NCBI RefSeq assembly: GCF_001949145.1
Contig: NW_019091501.1
Location: forward strand, 580,740-644,739
Reading direction: 5' to 3'
Length of the DNA stretch: 64,000 nucleotides
Source: Acanthaster planci
Lineage: Eukaryota; Echinodermata; Asteroidea; Valvatida; Acanthasteridae
Positions 1-12,900 of the stretch are shown one piece after another. Both the position numbers and the translations under genes were made by a program. The notes below the pieces were generated by a model. The model saw only the letters and a program-made list of their open reading frames with translations. It had not been told where the DNA came from and did no database searches. Each line of letters begins with the position of its first letter. Position 1 is the stretch's first letter.

Positions 1-5
1 AAGCT

Positions 6-78
6 TACTCGGGTGGAACTCGAACCCGCGACCTCCTGCTTACTAGTGCAGATGTCTTAACCACTCGACCACCGAGCT
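6..78 (-). tRNA. tRNA-like sequence, probable tRNA pseudogene or SINE head
   Basis: Read on the minus strand, this 73-nt stretch has the layout of a tRNA: a 7-nt acceptor strand, a D arm with GTC/GAC stem and a GAGTGGTTAA loop (A-box-like), an anticodon arm with a TCTGC/GCAGG stem, and a T arm centred on GGTTCGAGT (B-box-like). The acceptor pairs at five Watson-Crick positions plus a G-T, with one A-A mismatch. The T stem has a C-A mismatch, and the anticodon loop is 8 nt rather than 7. If T33 is set as usual the anticodon would be AGT (Thr), but this is unsafe. The mismatches point to a decayed tRNA or a tRNA-derived SINE head rather than a working gene. It abuts a retrotransposon Gag relic. 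Confidence 0.45.
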
Positions 79-89
79 TGCCGACCTCT

Positions 90-535
90 GAACCACTGTC
101 GGAATCCCTCACAAACTTTGCAGGCTTGTGATCCTGCCTCCGCCGCTTCTCGACTTTATCACAGCTCTCAGTCTCTAACGCCGCTCTTACAGCTTCACCA
201 AGGCTGATGAATGGAGGAAATAGTTCTTGGCAAGCCTGTCCCTGGCCCTTTTCCTGTATCTCAGGATAGGCCCTCGCCGCCAGTTCTCTAATAGCTTAGC
301 CTAACTCAAGAAGAGTCTCCTTGCAGATGCGGATCCACCTGGAAGTTTTCTGCCTGCCAGCCAGCAATCGCCAAACTTCTGCTCAAGTAACCTCGCAAAC
401 TCTGTACGTGTGTCCTTTCCCTGCTGGTGAACTATCAACGATCAATCTCAGTGCACTGCCCTGCAGACTTGCAGACAAATGCCGTGCCTCTTGCTGGTCG
501 CTCCAGCCATTTACTTAACGACAGGATTCAAAATG
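90..535 (-). pseudogene. Degenerate LTR-retrotransposon Gag fragment
   Basis: Conceptual minus-strand translation gives a series of Gag-like blocks: NGWSDQQEARHLSASLQG near 455-510, LLEQKFGD in another frame near 370-390, then ETLLELG and AIRELAARAYPE near 260-320, followed by a basic stretch. The order and spacing match the central Gag region of Ty3/gypsy-type retrotransposons (W-x-D...A..L..SL.G.A, then LxxxF, then LxxLG..IR.LA..AYP). At least two in-frame stops and one frame change break it, so it is not expressed as a protein. No pol domains or LTRs were seen next to it. The family assignment rests on remembered Gag patterns, not on an alignment. Confidence 0.5.
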
Positions 536-3500
536 CCTGAAGTACTCGTTTCAAACAACTTTCCCATCATACCTGTCTGGTACGATGGTCGGACGACGAG
601 AATTCGCGATTCACGGGCCTGGACAATTTATTTGGCCAACCAACCTTGGTTCCCTATCAAGTTTCCACGGAACCAGTCCCGTGTCACTGCAACGCTCTGT
701 GAGGTTGTCAGTACACCTCGCTGGCGGACTTGTCACGAAACTCATTAAATCTGCGTGTAACTTACGCTGGCCACTCTCAACAACCCCTAAGAGTGGGTTC
801 GTGATTGGACTTAGTCCCAAATCACTACTAGTAGATCTCAGCCCGAATTTCTCCCGAGGTGTCTAGACAATAGTGTGCTGTTCTAAACTAATTGCCAAAG
901 TAGTAAAACTATCCAGCATATTACATTTCTTCCCGTCTTTACCGTGACCAATCAGGCGAGTGATATAAGAGAATATAAAACCATTCAACTGCATGGCTGT
1001 AATAGAGAGCCGTGGCATGTATCAAGGGTGAGACTAGGGTGAGTTGTATTACATTTTAATGGTGTATATGTTTTAGTTTCAGGAAGTTACGGTAATGCTG
1101 CTAACAAAACTTGTTACATTCATTGCAGGAACAACTTCGATTTTAAAAGTGGACTGCTCGTTGCAATAAATACTAGGCGAAAAGGTTCAAAACTACGGGA
1201 GTTGCGACTACATTGCCAAAGCATTATAAACGCTTAAGTTAAGGTTTTGCGTGTTATGCCACTTTTATCTTAAAAGCATTAGTAACTCAAACGATTTGCA
1301 AACGTCATAAAGATGTCATGAAAACGTATGTAACACCACGTCACCATAAAATTGTTGCGGAACGTCATGAAAACATTAGGCATAACATGTCTATCGCGTT
1401 TTAAAAACGTTAATTGGTTGCTGGAACAAACATTTTACAGGAATGTTTTTATGGTATTACTATGACTTCAAATATCATGACAGTATGACATTATAAAAAT
1501 GTCACACTAACATTTTTTTCGAATTGTTTTGTTAACGTCTACATGTATATAATATCCTCAGTTACATGTCAACTCAGCATTATCAAACAATATCAACGTA
1601 ACATTGGGCGTAACATTTTTATGATGTTTATCAAAATCATTGTGTCTGCTTGGTTGGAATGAGAGAGTCATTCAGCAATGTTGTACTGAGAGAGTGTTGG
1701 CAATTGTCCCGGCAGAAGTTACACAGGAGTGCCACAGTTCGACATGTCCATGTGTATACCAGTAAAGTAAAAAGCAACACAGTGCTACAGTATGCAGTGA
1801 AAATCAGCGACAAGGCTGGCTAAGAGCAGTCAGAGATCGTGCCATTTGGGCCAGAAATGTTGTCATGATGAACAGTTACAGAAGCGTTTATAAATGTTTA
1901 TGATGCTTACCACCGCTGCCACCATGTGTCAAGCATGGGCAGGAGACAAAAAATGACACAAGTAATCTGCTACACAAGTACCTATGCGAGTTCAGCACTT
2001 CTTGGAAGCAGCCATGTTTCAGAGTAAAGCGCCCTTTTTAGACTAAAAGGGGGAAAACACATATTATTAAAGGATCCAGCAAACCTTGATTTTGCGATAG
2101 TAACCTACCCGAGGCCAAATCCTTGGCACGCTTGTCAACCATTCAGGTAGACCAATCAAAGTTTAATACATACAAGCCCCACCAGAACGAGTGGATGTTA
2201 ACTAAAACGTTGGCAGGTTGCCGAACAAACGGTGCACGCTTGCCCTCATGGCGCCAAGAAACCTACTAACAGTATACGTATCAGTTCACATTCCTACTTC
2301 AGACAATGAAACGTCTTTAACGCCAGGACAACAAATTCACATGCTTTCTTTTTGAAAGATTACGTGCCACGTTTGGTTCCCACGGCCCCAAATTGTTAGC
2401 ACGCTTGCCAACCATTTACCTTATGCAGGACGAGTGAACATTTGAAGTCTAAATTGACGGGGAAAATTTCCTTCGGTCGCAATATTCATGCCAAAGACTT
2501 TAATTGTAACTAAAAAGGTTCTTATACAAGCGAGTCTAAAACTATGATGGTAAAATTGGGAAACAACTTCGTTGGTGGTCGGTGTTTCCAATCCCGTTTT
2601 GTCGACCTCACTACTTCAAATTAAACGCTCTACCTGGAGCTGCGACAGCATGACAGACAAAGTTGAGTGAGCCGACCAAGGACTGGATCTCCTGTAACCA
2701 AAACTTGCTCGGCTCGAAAAGACAGAAATTTTAAGGCAAATTGTGTTATCCAGTGGCACAAAGTGAAGTGTGTAGTTACTGGTGTTTGACAAGGACCCTC
2801 CGGCCTCTCTTCCCCAAGCGGGACTCCGAGTTGCACTCAAACCTCCTTAATGTACTGATGAGTACGTCAGAGTGCTCCATGGATTCACCAATAAAAAGAA
2901 AATTTAAGTAATGTGATGTAAAGGCTGTTTCCAAAACTTAACATGGAATTCTAAAAAAGTGCTCATGATTTTTAACAGCACACAAGAGATAGAACAGCCA
3001 AAGAGAAGCATGTTGAACCTAATTTTGAAACTGAAAACCAAAGAAGCTCGTCGTCGGAAGGGCGACAGGAAGTAGTCCAAAAGCAGATTTTTTTTCTTTT
3101 TTCTCAAAATGGAAAGCAGAGACATAGCACAATTGATGGCTGCATCAAACGCAATAGACTTCGCATTTGTCATTTGTCAAGTCGTTCACAGAACTGCCCA
3201 GGGGTATGTTTGGTGGCCCTGGAGGGACATCGCCAATCGTTAAAATAGACGCCAACATTTGCGACTAAAATCTACGCCCCGCTTTTCGGTCGGGAATATT
3301 GCCGTCAATATTCACGACCAAAATTCACAACTTGTATCTGCGGTCGCAAAGATTGCCGCATTTTTTCCCAGCAAGCCGGGTAGCGAGACAAGTGTCTCAA
3401 AACAAAACGGCCGGGTTGGTGTTATATAGACAGGCCCAGTTGGAGAAGACTGAAGACAGAGCCGATAAATAAACGGTCCCACCAATCTGCCTATTCAAAT

Positions 3501-6500
3501 TCGTTTTGCGACTTGCCAAGAACTACCTGGTGCCTATCAGTTGCCGACCTAAGGCAAACGGAATCGGTTTTTACTCTAGGACTTCGAAAACAAAGGGACA
3601 AAGCTTGCCAAAAACCTTGAATAACCGAATCAGCCGCCAACTAATTAGTTAAATGACCCTTTCTTTGACACAGCCAAATTAATGGGCTTTGGGAGCACAA
3701 ATTTGGTCTGCTCATCCTTTTTTATAACTGTTTTGTTGTGTTTGAATGAACTCAAGCCTGCCCCTGGACCATTGAGAGTCGGCAGCAATGCCAGCTGTAT
3801 GCTAGACGGTGCCCGCAGACGGAGTTTCCGTGTGGCACGAGTACGTAGCGCTAACCGTGGCAGATGAGCGCATTGCAGTGTTGCCGAGAGCTGGATTTCA
3901 GCCCGAGCCCAATTCATAAATACCTGGGACAGTTTTTTTTATTCCTATTGGTCGAAACGCGTCATGTGACCGTGCATTAACATTTGATAATCCCTGCTTA
4001 TAAGCAATGACGCCCGCTGCGTAAAATCACGCGCTGGCACAAGGATTCGAAACAGTTTAATTGGGTCGAATTAGTCAGGAATCATTGTGCACGAGACGCA
4101 CCACGCATGGGCCAAGTTCATCGAAAGGGACTCCATTGGACATTTTTCAAAAGGAATATGCCATAAAATGGACAGAGTTGTTCGGGAAAATGAAAGTAAA
4201 ATTTTAGAACAAAATCGTTGGGAATCTATCATATGTTGTCTCCTTTTGTCTCCCTGAATAAAAAGGTATTTATGAATGGGAATATCTATGTGCTTGGCTG
4301 GTCTTAAACTAATGTTTCAGATCTTGGTCAGGAAAACGAACGATGATAACGCCCTCGCCTGCGGCTTGGGCATTAGTCGCGTCCATGCTTCTGTGCCGGA
4401 CTTAAACGCACGTTTAAGACTGGCCAGCACTTATTCCCTACTGAAAAGACCAGATCGGCAGTGCGTGCATACGCGCCCATTCGTGGAATAATTGTGCGCC
4501 ATTTTTATGGTCCCTCAGTGACGCGCAAAATGAACGTAAAGTAAGGCCTATACAGCTAAATGTATCTTTCCCCAGCACGTGACCCTGCAAAATACGCGTG
4601 AAGCTGTTAAAATAAGCGTCCTGATTGCGCGGTGCACATACTCTGAGTGATAATGCCGCTTGCCGTTTCGGTTGAGTTCTGCGTTCGTCACGTTTAATGC
4701 GCATTTTTGTATCTTTCCTCCAGCACGTAACCATCCAGGAAAGACCACGGGTATTTGTATTGGCAAACTAGTCTTTTCATTCTATATCTATGGCCCAGGC
4801 CTCACGCTCACTGAACATGAAGAATCGGAGCGCCCCAATTTACCATAGCGAGTACAGCTGTGAGACTACCGGCAGAATTCCACCGGTAGCCGCACAGGAA
4901 ATAGAGCCTGAAAGTTGACCCCTGAGGGCGTGCTTCCGAAACCCTTGGATGGGAAAAATAACGAGCAAAGATTTTAGAATTTGTAATATTTTTTCGTTCA
5001 TTTGCTTCTTTAAAAATTCGACTCGGAAAATTGGGGCTTTGGAAAATATTTGCTAGTATAGCAATTTAGAAACTGAAAAATTACCCGACCTAAAAGAGAA
5101 ATATCCAACCAAAATTGACCCATCACTTCCGAAAATCTAAAATATATGAAGAACAGTGAAATGTCCCGTACGCAGATGAACATTTACGAGTTTGAAATGT
5201 TATGGTAGTCCGTCGGTAAAAGCCGAAATAAAAACAGATCAAAATACTTAAAAGAGCCTTATAGTTTATAACTTATAAACTTAAAGCAATATTCTGCTTC
5301 AGTTACTAAGGATTCTTAATTCTTTAACCTTTGCTGACAACAACTGCGTGATGTCAACTCAACGGAATCTGGAACCCATCGACTGCAAGTAGGTAAATCT
5401 TTGCAACGTTGTACACTCTCAGGCGGTGAAAACAAACGTGCATGAACACATTACCCATGAGACCTTACCCATCTCCAGGTGACTTTTCGTAAATATTACT
5501 TGACAACGACAAAGATAAAATTCCAACATGAGTGTTTCATGGGGACGTTTCAGTTAGACATAATTCTTCCAACTGAATAACTCTTCCAACTGACTGACTC
5601 CCAACATAATGGCCCAACTCCTTTCGGGTCATGTTTATGACATTATGGATAGTTTAGGAAAATATAACCCTACCTTACCGATAATCTCTTAGTATTTATG
5701 TGGCACATAATAGCACCACGCTCTGCTTCCAATTTTTTTCATTCAAACAGCTTGCCTTCATTACTTTTAATTAATTGTAACTCTAAAAGAAATCGCTGCA
5801 CAGTCACAGAACGCGTCTGTTACAAAGACACTCTGTTATTTACTGAAACATTTTACAAAAACTCATTGTGGCACAACATAATTTTTCTAGGGTCTAGGCC
5901 AACATCAATTGTTAAAATTACTTAAGGCCAACGGCTGGGAAAGAGCTAGGTCCCGGAATGCAACACAACTTTTTAATTTCTTTTAAATACATGTATACAG
6001 TCAGATAAACAGTTCAAGAAAAAATGTCATGATAATGTCACAGGATGTGTACTCTGCTTTAATTTTTAGCCTTCTGCCTACAAGTCAACGCGCGTTGCAC
6101 GTCTGAAAATGAGATCTAATCATCATCATTAGTGATAAGTCCGGTAGTTTTGATATATAGTCTTTTGTCTTCTGCTATTTGTTCTCGATGGCTGCCAATG
6201 GTAAATTAGCATGCGTTGTCATGTCACAGGATTCTGGCAAAACAATTTATATCGGAAACAGCAGGTTTTGACTAAGCAAGGCTCATTCTTCAGTGAAGGC
6301 ATTTAAATTACAATGACACACGTAAGTTAAAATATTTGCTTTTCTTTCAAATGTGCATTTTAGAGATCACAATTGCATACAAACTGGGTAAAATTATACA
6401 TGGAGAGAGATGGTTCTGTCGCGGAGAATAAGGATACAGCCCACCTTAGGTTTGTCACAGTCTGCCGATCAGGATAAGTCACATTTTAATTGAGTCCTGT

Positions 6501-6700
6501 GCACCCCCCCCCCGTGTTTTCCTTCCCTATCCAGAACAAGAGAAGGGAAAAGTATCTGGTGACAGTATGCCTTTGTCGTTTTGTAAGCGTTTACGCCTCC
6601 AGGAAATGGGGCCCCTTAATTGTCCCTCGATCGCCACTGACCAGGTACGTGTACGTGTATTAGCAATTATATTTTAAGGGTGGCTTGTTGGGAGGATAGG
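536..6700. other. AT-rich non-coding DNA upstream of PRPF6
   Basis: I found no convincing exon, RNA gene or intact mobile element here. Open frames are short (under about 100 codons), have no recognisable domain and are not joined by plausible splice sites. There is a short imperfect direct repeat around a CCAGCACGTGACC-like motif near 4561 and again near 4709, and a run of C at 6506-6514. It probably holds distal regulatory DNA and old repeat remnants. Confidence 0.5.
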
Positions 6701-6959
6701 AAAAAAAAGCCTTGGCTATCACTGACAAGTTGAACAGAAAGTATAATCTATAGATCGTGTTCTTTAATTTTCATCGAAAAACTACAAACAAAAGAACTAG
6801 CTGTTTCCTTACAGCTGTGAGCGTCACGGTACGTCGGCTTTTTCTTTTGGACTCCATCCGACAGGATGGGCCAACCATCCAGTGTACACAAAGTCCCGCG
6901 AGTGACATCCAAACAAGAGAGGGCGTCGTTACAGTGACCAGTTCGACACATTTTCCAAA
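6701..6959 (+). promoter_or_regulatory. Probable PRPF6 promoter and 5' UTR
   Basis: This is the sequence just upstream of the PRPF6 start codon. It has no TATA box in a useful position. It contains a pyrimidine-rich stretch near 6840-6850 that could serve as an initiator for a TATA-less housekeeping promoter. The transcription start cannot be fixed from sequence alone. Confidence 0.3.
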
Positions 6960-9900
6960 ATGGCTACCCCTGGTGGATTGATGAACAAGAAGAAGAAAGA
7001 TTTCCTCGGTGTTGCCGCTCCTCTTGGTTACGTCCCCGGCTTGGGGCGAGGGTAGGTAGTTTAATGGGGATATCCAGAACCCTTTCACTACATGTATCAT
7101 TCAATTTTTCCACCTTTTATAAGGCGTGTTTGGCGGGCATGATGGGCGCCTGCCTGCCCGCGGTTTGGAAACGACGGCACCGCTGCAAAAATCCTCATTG
7201 TCCATATGAGGCACTTACGTAGGGCCTATTTCACACGTCAAAACGCTTTTGCGATTGGAAAATCTGCCTGAAATGTCATAATTTCAAAATATAAAGCAGT
7301 TTTATGAATAATAAACGTCATCACCAGGATCACGACAGTAACCTTGTTACTAGCCCCACTAGTGTGGCACGGACTCTCACTCCCGATCCGTCCTTAGCCA
7401 CACATCCATATATGTGCAATTTCGGCGCACCCACTTATAGACGGCTGTTCCGTGTCAAGACATCTAAACTGCTGCCAAAGTTTTGGAAGAGCCCGTTGGT
7501 ACACGTAGTATCTTATCGCTCAGTCCGTTTATTACATACATGTACATGTATTTCTTGACATGGAACAGCCGTCGAGACGATGAGGGGTCAAGTGACATAA
7601 TGGTTAACGACCTTATTTTAAACATGGTGACTGAGAGAGCGAGCCTGTTAGATTGAATGGATAAAGGCAAAAAGACTGGAAAATACCCTTAATAATGTGA
7701 GTGAAATCATTCAATAAATGGTTTTTAGAAAACGAAAGGTCAAGGATCATGTTCGTGTGCAAAAGAAATTGCGCCCACGATGATAAGTGGGTGCGCCGAA
7801 AATGTTCAGTACGCCGACACGAAATTGTGCATGCGGATGTGTGGCTAAGGATGGGTCAGGAGTGAGAGTCCGTGCCACACTAGTGGGGCTACCTTGTTAC
7901 ATGTGTTACTTTAACTTCTGCCTGACTGGCGGCAAAACATAGCCTTGTAACGGTCGGATTGACCATTACCAGGTTCGGATGGGGGAAGAATGAGGATTCT
8001 TCTTGGCTCTGTGCTACATTTTGATTAGTTTGCTTATACTATATACAGAGTATGATTACACATGATGCGGCATGACCGAAGGCCTGCACAAAAAAGGACT
8101 GAAGCTACTCTAATCTTCCCATAATGCAATGGTCAAACTTAAGGTGAACCTGAAAGGACATGTAATCACATGGAATGTCCCCATGTAGGCCTAGGCCTTG
8201 TATTGAATTCCTTTATTTAGTTTCTTTGGTCCAAGCATGCGGCCAGGTGGTTGTAAATAAAACGTTGGACCACAGTAGGTGGAACACTGTTCTATTCTCC
8301 ATAACCCTAGGCACATAAAGCATTTAGGCTTGGCTTGGCTTGGCTTGACAAAAGGCTTGGCGTGGACAACACAGCCTCCACTCTCCTTTCACGATGACAA
8401 CACTGAGGCAAAAAAGTCCTTCCCAGTAGGCCTGCTGATGTCAAACTTTTGTTCTTCACGGCTGCGCGGGCTTTGGACATGTTGGAAACTGGTTTGATCA
8501 GTGTTTGTGGCGTTTGCCCCTCACAACCAAAGGGTCCATGTAGCCAAGTCCTAACTACGTTACATGTACATACATGACATACATGTACATGTATACATGT
8601 ACCTTGTCTAAAGTTTGACGGTAACATTTAATTTATAATATATATGGATAATCCAAAAATTAGGGTGCATTTTTTATGCAATGTGAATTTTAGACAGAAA
8701 AATATCTCCATTGAAAATAATGTTTGACAATGCTGATTAAAAAACTGATTGCATAAGAAACCACAGCAGGCAATTCTCTAGACTCCTACCCCTTGACTTT
8801 GTAGGAAGCCGTAAGAGGAAGAGAAACACACTCAGCTGCACACCTGGCAGGTCGTGGATTTTGTCTTTAGCTGCTTTTGTGCCATCCCACCCATGAAATC
8901 CACGTGTGCACTTGAGGTTTCCCAGTGCGGTATCTGGTTCCACGCACTGGTCTTTTGTCTCTGTGTGTCCAATGCAAGGTTCTTTGTAGAAAGATGTCTC
9001 GGTACGAGCCTCGGTGCCAGTTATGTAACTTAACCCTAACCCTCCTCAATCCTTCACCTGTTGGAGGATTGAGGAGGGTTAGGGATAACATAGTATGGAC
9101 AGCAGTACATGCATGAGCTCCTGGGCCAGTGCAGGGGCATGTATCCTGTTTAAGAAAATTGACTTGAATCAGTCTGTGCACATGCACTTTCTCAGTTTTC
9201 TGCTGTGGGATTAGCTGGCCTGAGATCTAGTTGTGATCAGCAGATACAACCGGAGTCTGTACAGATACCTGAGTCTTATATTCGCTGACAGAATCGAATG
9301 ATGTTTTCAACAGATGACTGCAGGAACCGATAATCTGTAGGATGTAGACATGGTAGACATGTAAAGTACATGTATTTATATTTTTTTATTATGGTTTGAA
9401 AGTATGTAAATATTATTAGACTGTCATCACTTACAAGTCTGTTCAAAACTCTCAGGAGAAAATATTGATTCCTGTTAATTATGAGGTAGCTCTGATTTAC
9501 AGTTTGTTCATGTCTGTCAAAATGCTGACATATCACTCATTCAACTCTGATCAAGATGAGGGATGGGCACAGTCAGTCATGACTCCCCTCATTTCATCAG
9601 ACATGGTGTATTAATTCAATGTTATTCTCTTCAGGAAATGAGAACCCAGTAAATTCATCAACGCCAAATGGCTCGTAGGTATTTTGTAGAACCATGGTGT
9701 TTTAATTCAATGCTGTTCTCTTCAGGAAATAAGAACCCAGTAAATTCATCATCGTCAAATGGCTCGTAGGATTTTGTTGAACCAGCCTCATACATGCACA
9801 TTTTATTTGCTTTACTTTTGCAGGGCCACTGGCTTCACCACCCGATCTGATATTGGACCTGCTAGAGAAGCAAATGACATCAGGTACGTAGATTTTTGTA

Positions 9901-12900
9901 CAATTTATGGTGATGTGTTTTGAATTAGTCAGTGTGGATGTGCCTACCGTACATTTACTTGAAATGAGTATGGGGAACTGTTTTCTTATGGTGTGGATGG
10001 GCAACTGTGGAGAGAAGAATTCCATTTTGGAATATATCTGACTGTAAGCATTTCTGAGTGTCACGAACATCAAGAAGTTTACCCTGCTTTGAGGTTTCAA
10101 CCTTGAAAAGAGGCATCCTTTTTGATCCCTCCATGAAATAAACCAATTGGCTCGCCCATGCACAACTTGTGTTGAAAGGTGGCATAATGCAGGCTATCAT
10201 ACATGTGGAGTTAATGTGCCTTACATATTGGCTTGCATTTTCACTCTGTCGCATTGCTTCCCAGAACAATGTGTCTACATTGCATCTGGACACTTTATGG
10301 GCATTGCACATTCATATACATGTACAATGGGAGCATCTATCATTTGTTGCTAATTATGCTTGTATTTCTTATGTACATGTACCAGTAGGCCTACTGGATA
10401 TGCCATAGCTACAGAGAAAAAGGGTTACAAAAATCTAGTGCTAAATATATTAGCAGCAAACTTGAAGGACTTTTAACTTTAAATCAGCAGCAGGATTATG
10501 TTTGTATTGGTGTAGATTTACACAGTACGCTGGCCGTGAAGTTATTTCTCAAGTTCTGTTTTGGAAATCACAGTTACTATGGAGACCTTCAGAAAACTCT
10601 CAATATATACATGCTTTTACCAACAGCGATGACAGACATCCAGCTCCAAAAAAGAAGAAGAAAGATGACGATGATGAGGAAGAAGATCTGAATGATAATA
10701 ACTACGATGAGGTAAGTGTACAGTGTAGGTCTGGAATGACTTGCTGGAAATGATGAATGAAGGGATTCAGAGGGTGACAGTTATTTTTTTTTTCTTAAAA
10801 TTGTTCCTTTTGCCCCAGCTCTCCTGTGGAATATTGGGTCATGAACTATCTGTCTTTCGTCATTCATGATTCATTTCATTGTTCACCTTTACCCTGAGTT
10901 TCTCTCCTTCATAAATAGCTTTAACCTGGGGACCCTGGGTTGTGGCCAACTGTTGTTTCAGAATACATGTATGTATGAAAAACTGCCCTGGTTGTTGGTG
11001 TAGTGCCTGGCAACATTACCTATGTACTCTTGTGGGCATGTATGTAGTAGTAAATGTACGGTCACTTGGAGTGGCCTTGATGCATTTCGAGGAACAATTT
11101 ATACTTACATGTACATGTAGCTTCTTGTTACTCTATCAACCAGAGGTATATGTACATGTACACATGTTCAAAATGTAGGAACTGCACTTTTGAATATGCA
11201 AAGGAAGCACTGTCTATCTTTTTACATGAACTACTTGTATAATGCACTGCCACAATTGCTTTTCTGTGCTAAATTTTTTATGGCGCTCTGTATTGTGAAT
11301 TGTTCATGGGCGTAAATCGGGGGGGGGATTTTTTTGACCAGGGGATGGGATATTGAATCATCCTCTCACTCTTTGGTGGTGGGTAAAAATAAAGGATTGT
11401 GAAGAATTTGTTGGACTGCCCAACAACCAAAATATATTCAGTACCGCTCACAGAGGGAGCCCAATAAAACAGACCATAAGAATGCCATTCTGATGTAAGA
11501 TACTGCAGGAACTTCAAACATATTGACCATGTAGATCTGTACCAAGAACCCCGCCCTCTCATTCCCGGCACAACTTTATGCCACTGGATTTCTTCCAATT
11601 GAGGTTGTCTCCATTTTTGTTAATGCCAATCTGTAACCCCAGTTTGCCGGCTATGGAGGGAGTTTGTTCAACACAGGACCCTATGAAAAGGACGACGAGG
11701 AGGCGGATGCAATATATGAAGCCATCGATAAACGCATGGATGAAAAACGCAAGGAGAGAAGGTACACTTAATAAAAACAAGAAACGCACTCCTGACTTTT
11801 CCAGTTTTTGCCCAAATTTTGTGAAATCAAATGTACATGTATGTGTTAGAATCCCCATTTTAGCCCAGTAATCTAATCTTTGTTTCATTTATAACAACAA
11901 AAATAAAACAAGTCAGCACCACCACTCTCAAAAGTGGCATTTACAGTTCAATAATTAACATGACTTCCATTCGCGTCAAGAACAGCTGTAATTTGCCACG
12001 TCATGGATCGACAGTAATGTTGCAGCTGGTCCTGTGGGATAGCAGCCCACTCTCCCTCCAGTACCGCCCTCAGCTGCTGTTATGTCTCTGGGGGATGATC
12101 TCGTTGTCAGATGTGACATACATGTATGAGCAAGCCCCACACATTTTCAATGGGGTTCAAATTCGGACTGAGAGTTGGCCATGGCAACACCTCGTCATCA
12201 TTCTCCTCCAGGAAGTTGTCCTACTGGAACAGAGCATGACCCTCAACTCGCTCCATTAAGGGCAGTACAATTGGGTCCAGGATCTCGTCATGGTAGCCGG
12301 CAGCATTAAGGTTTCCTCTGATGAAAACCAAGTCAGTGCATTGATTGGCTGATACATATATGTCAGCCTAAACCATCACGCTTGGGCCAACCCAGCGGTT
12401 GACTTAGCGAACACAAGCATCAGAGTACTACTCGTGGCATCTCCTGAACACCTGCTCCTTGCCATCGGCCCTGAAGCACTGGAACCTCTTTTCATCATAG
12501 AAGACCACCTGTGACCATCTCTGCAATGCCCAGCGTTAGTGTGCTGTGCACCACTGGACCCGAGCCTGGCGATGTCGGTGTTTCAGCACTTAGCCCACGT
12601 ATGGTCGAGATGGTCTGATCCCGTCAGCCCGGAGATGAGTCCTAATGGTTCTTGCACTCACTTGCCTTTGGTGTGTCCCTATGGTCTCAGCGGAAGTGCG
12701 TGTAGCGTTCTGGAACCTGTCACTGAGGTGGGACAGCTGGTTGGCACAGTCTTGGGCAGCGGTCGTGATATACTGAGATATACTGTACATGTACCTTCAT
12801 GTGTGTATTGAGCACTGATTGTTTGAAATGGTGTTGCGTTGATAAACAATGTGCATTGTGGGTAACACTGGAATCCAGTGAGGTAGTAAACATGAAAATG

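Noticed and set aside
4561-4735. Direct repeat around CCAGCACGTGACC as a possible mobile element
   Set aside because: Only about 25 bp are shared, with no inverted ends or target duplication.
9702-10311. Minus-strand open frames of 118-153 codons near PRPF6 exon 2
   Set aside because: They run through the tandem duplication and exon 2 in antisense, and no recognisable protein results.
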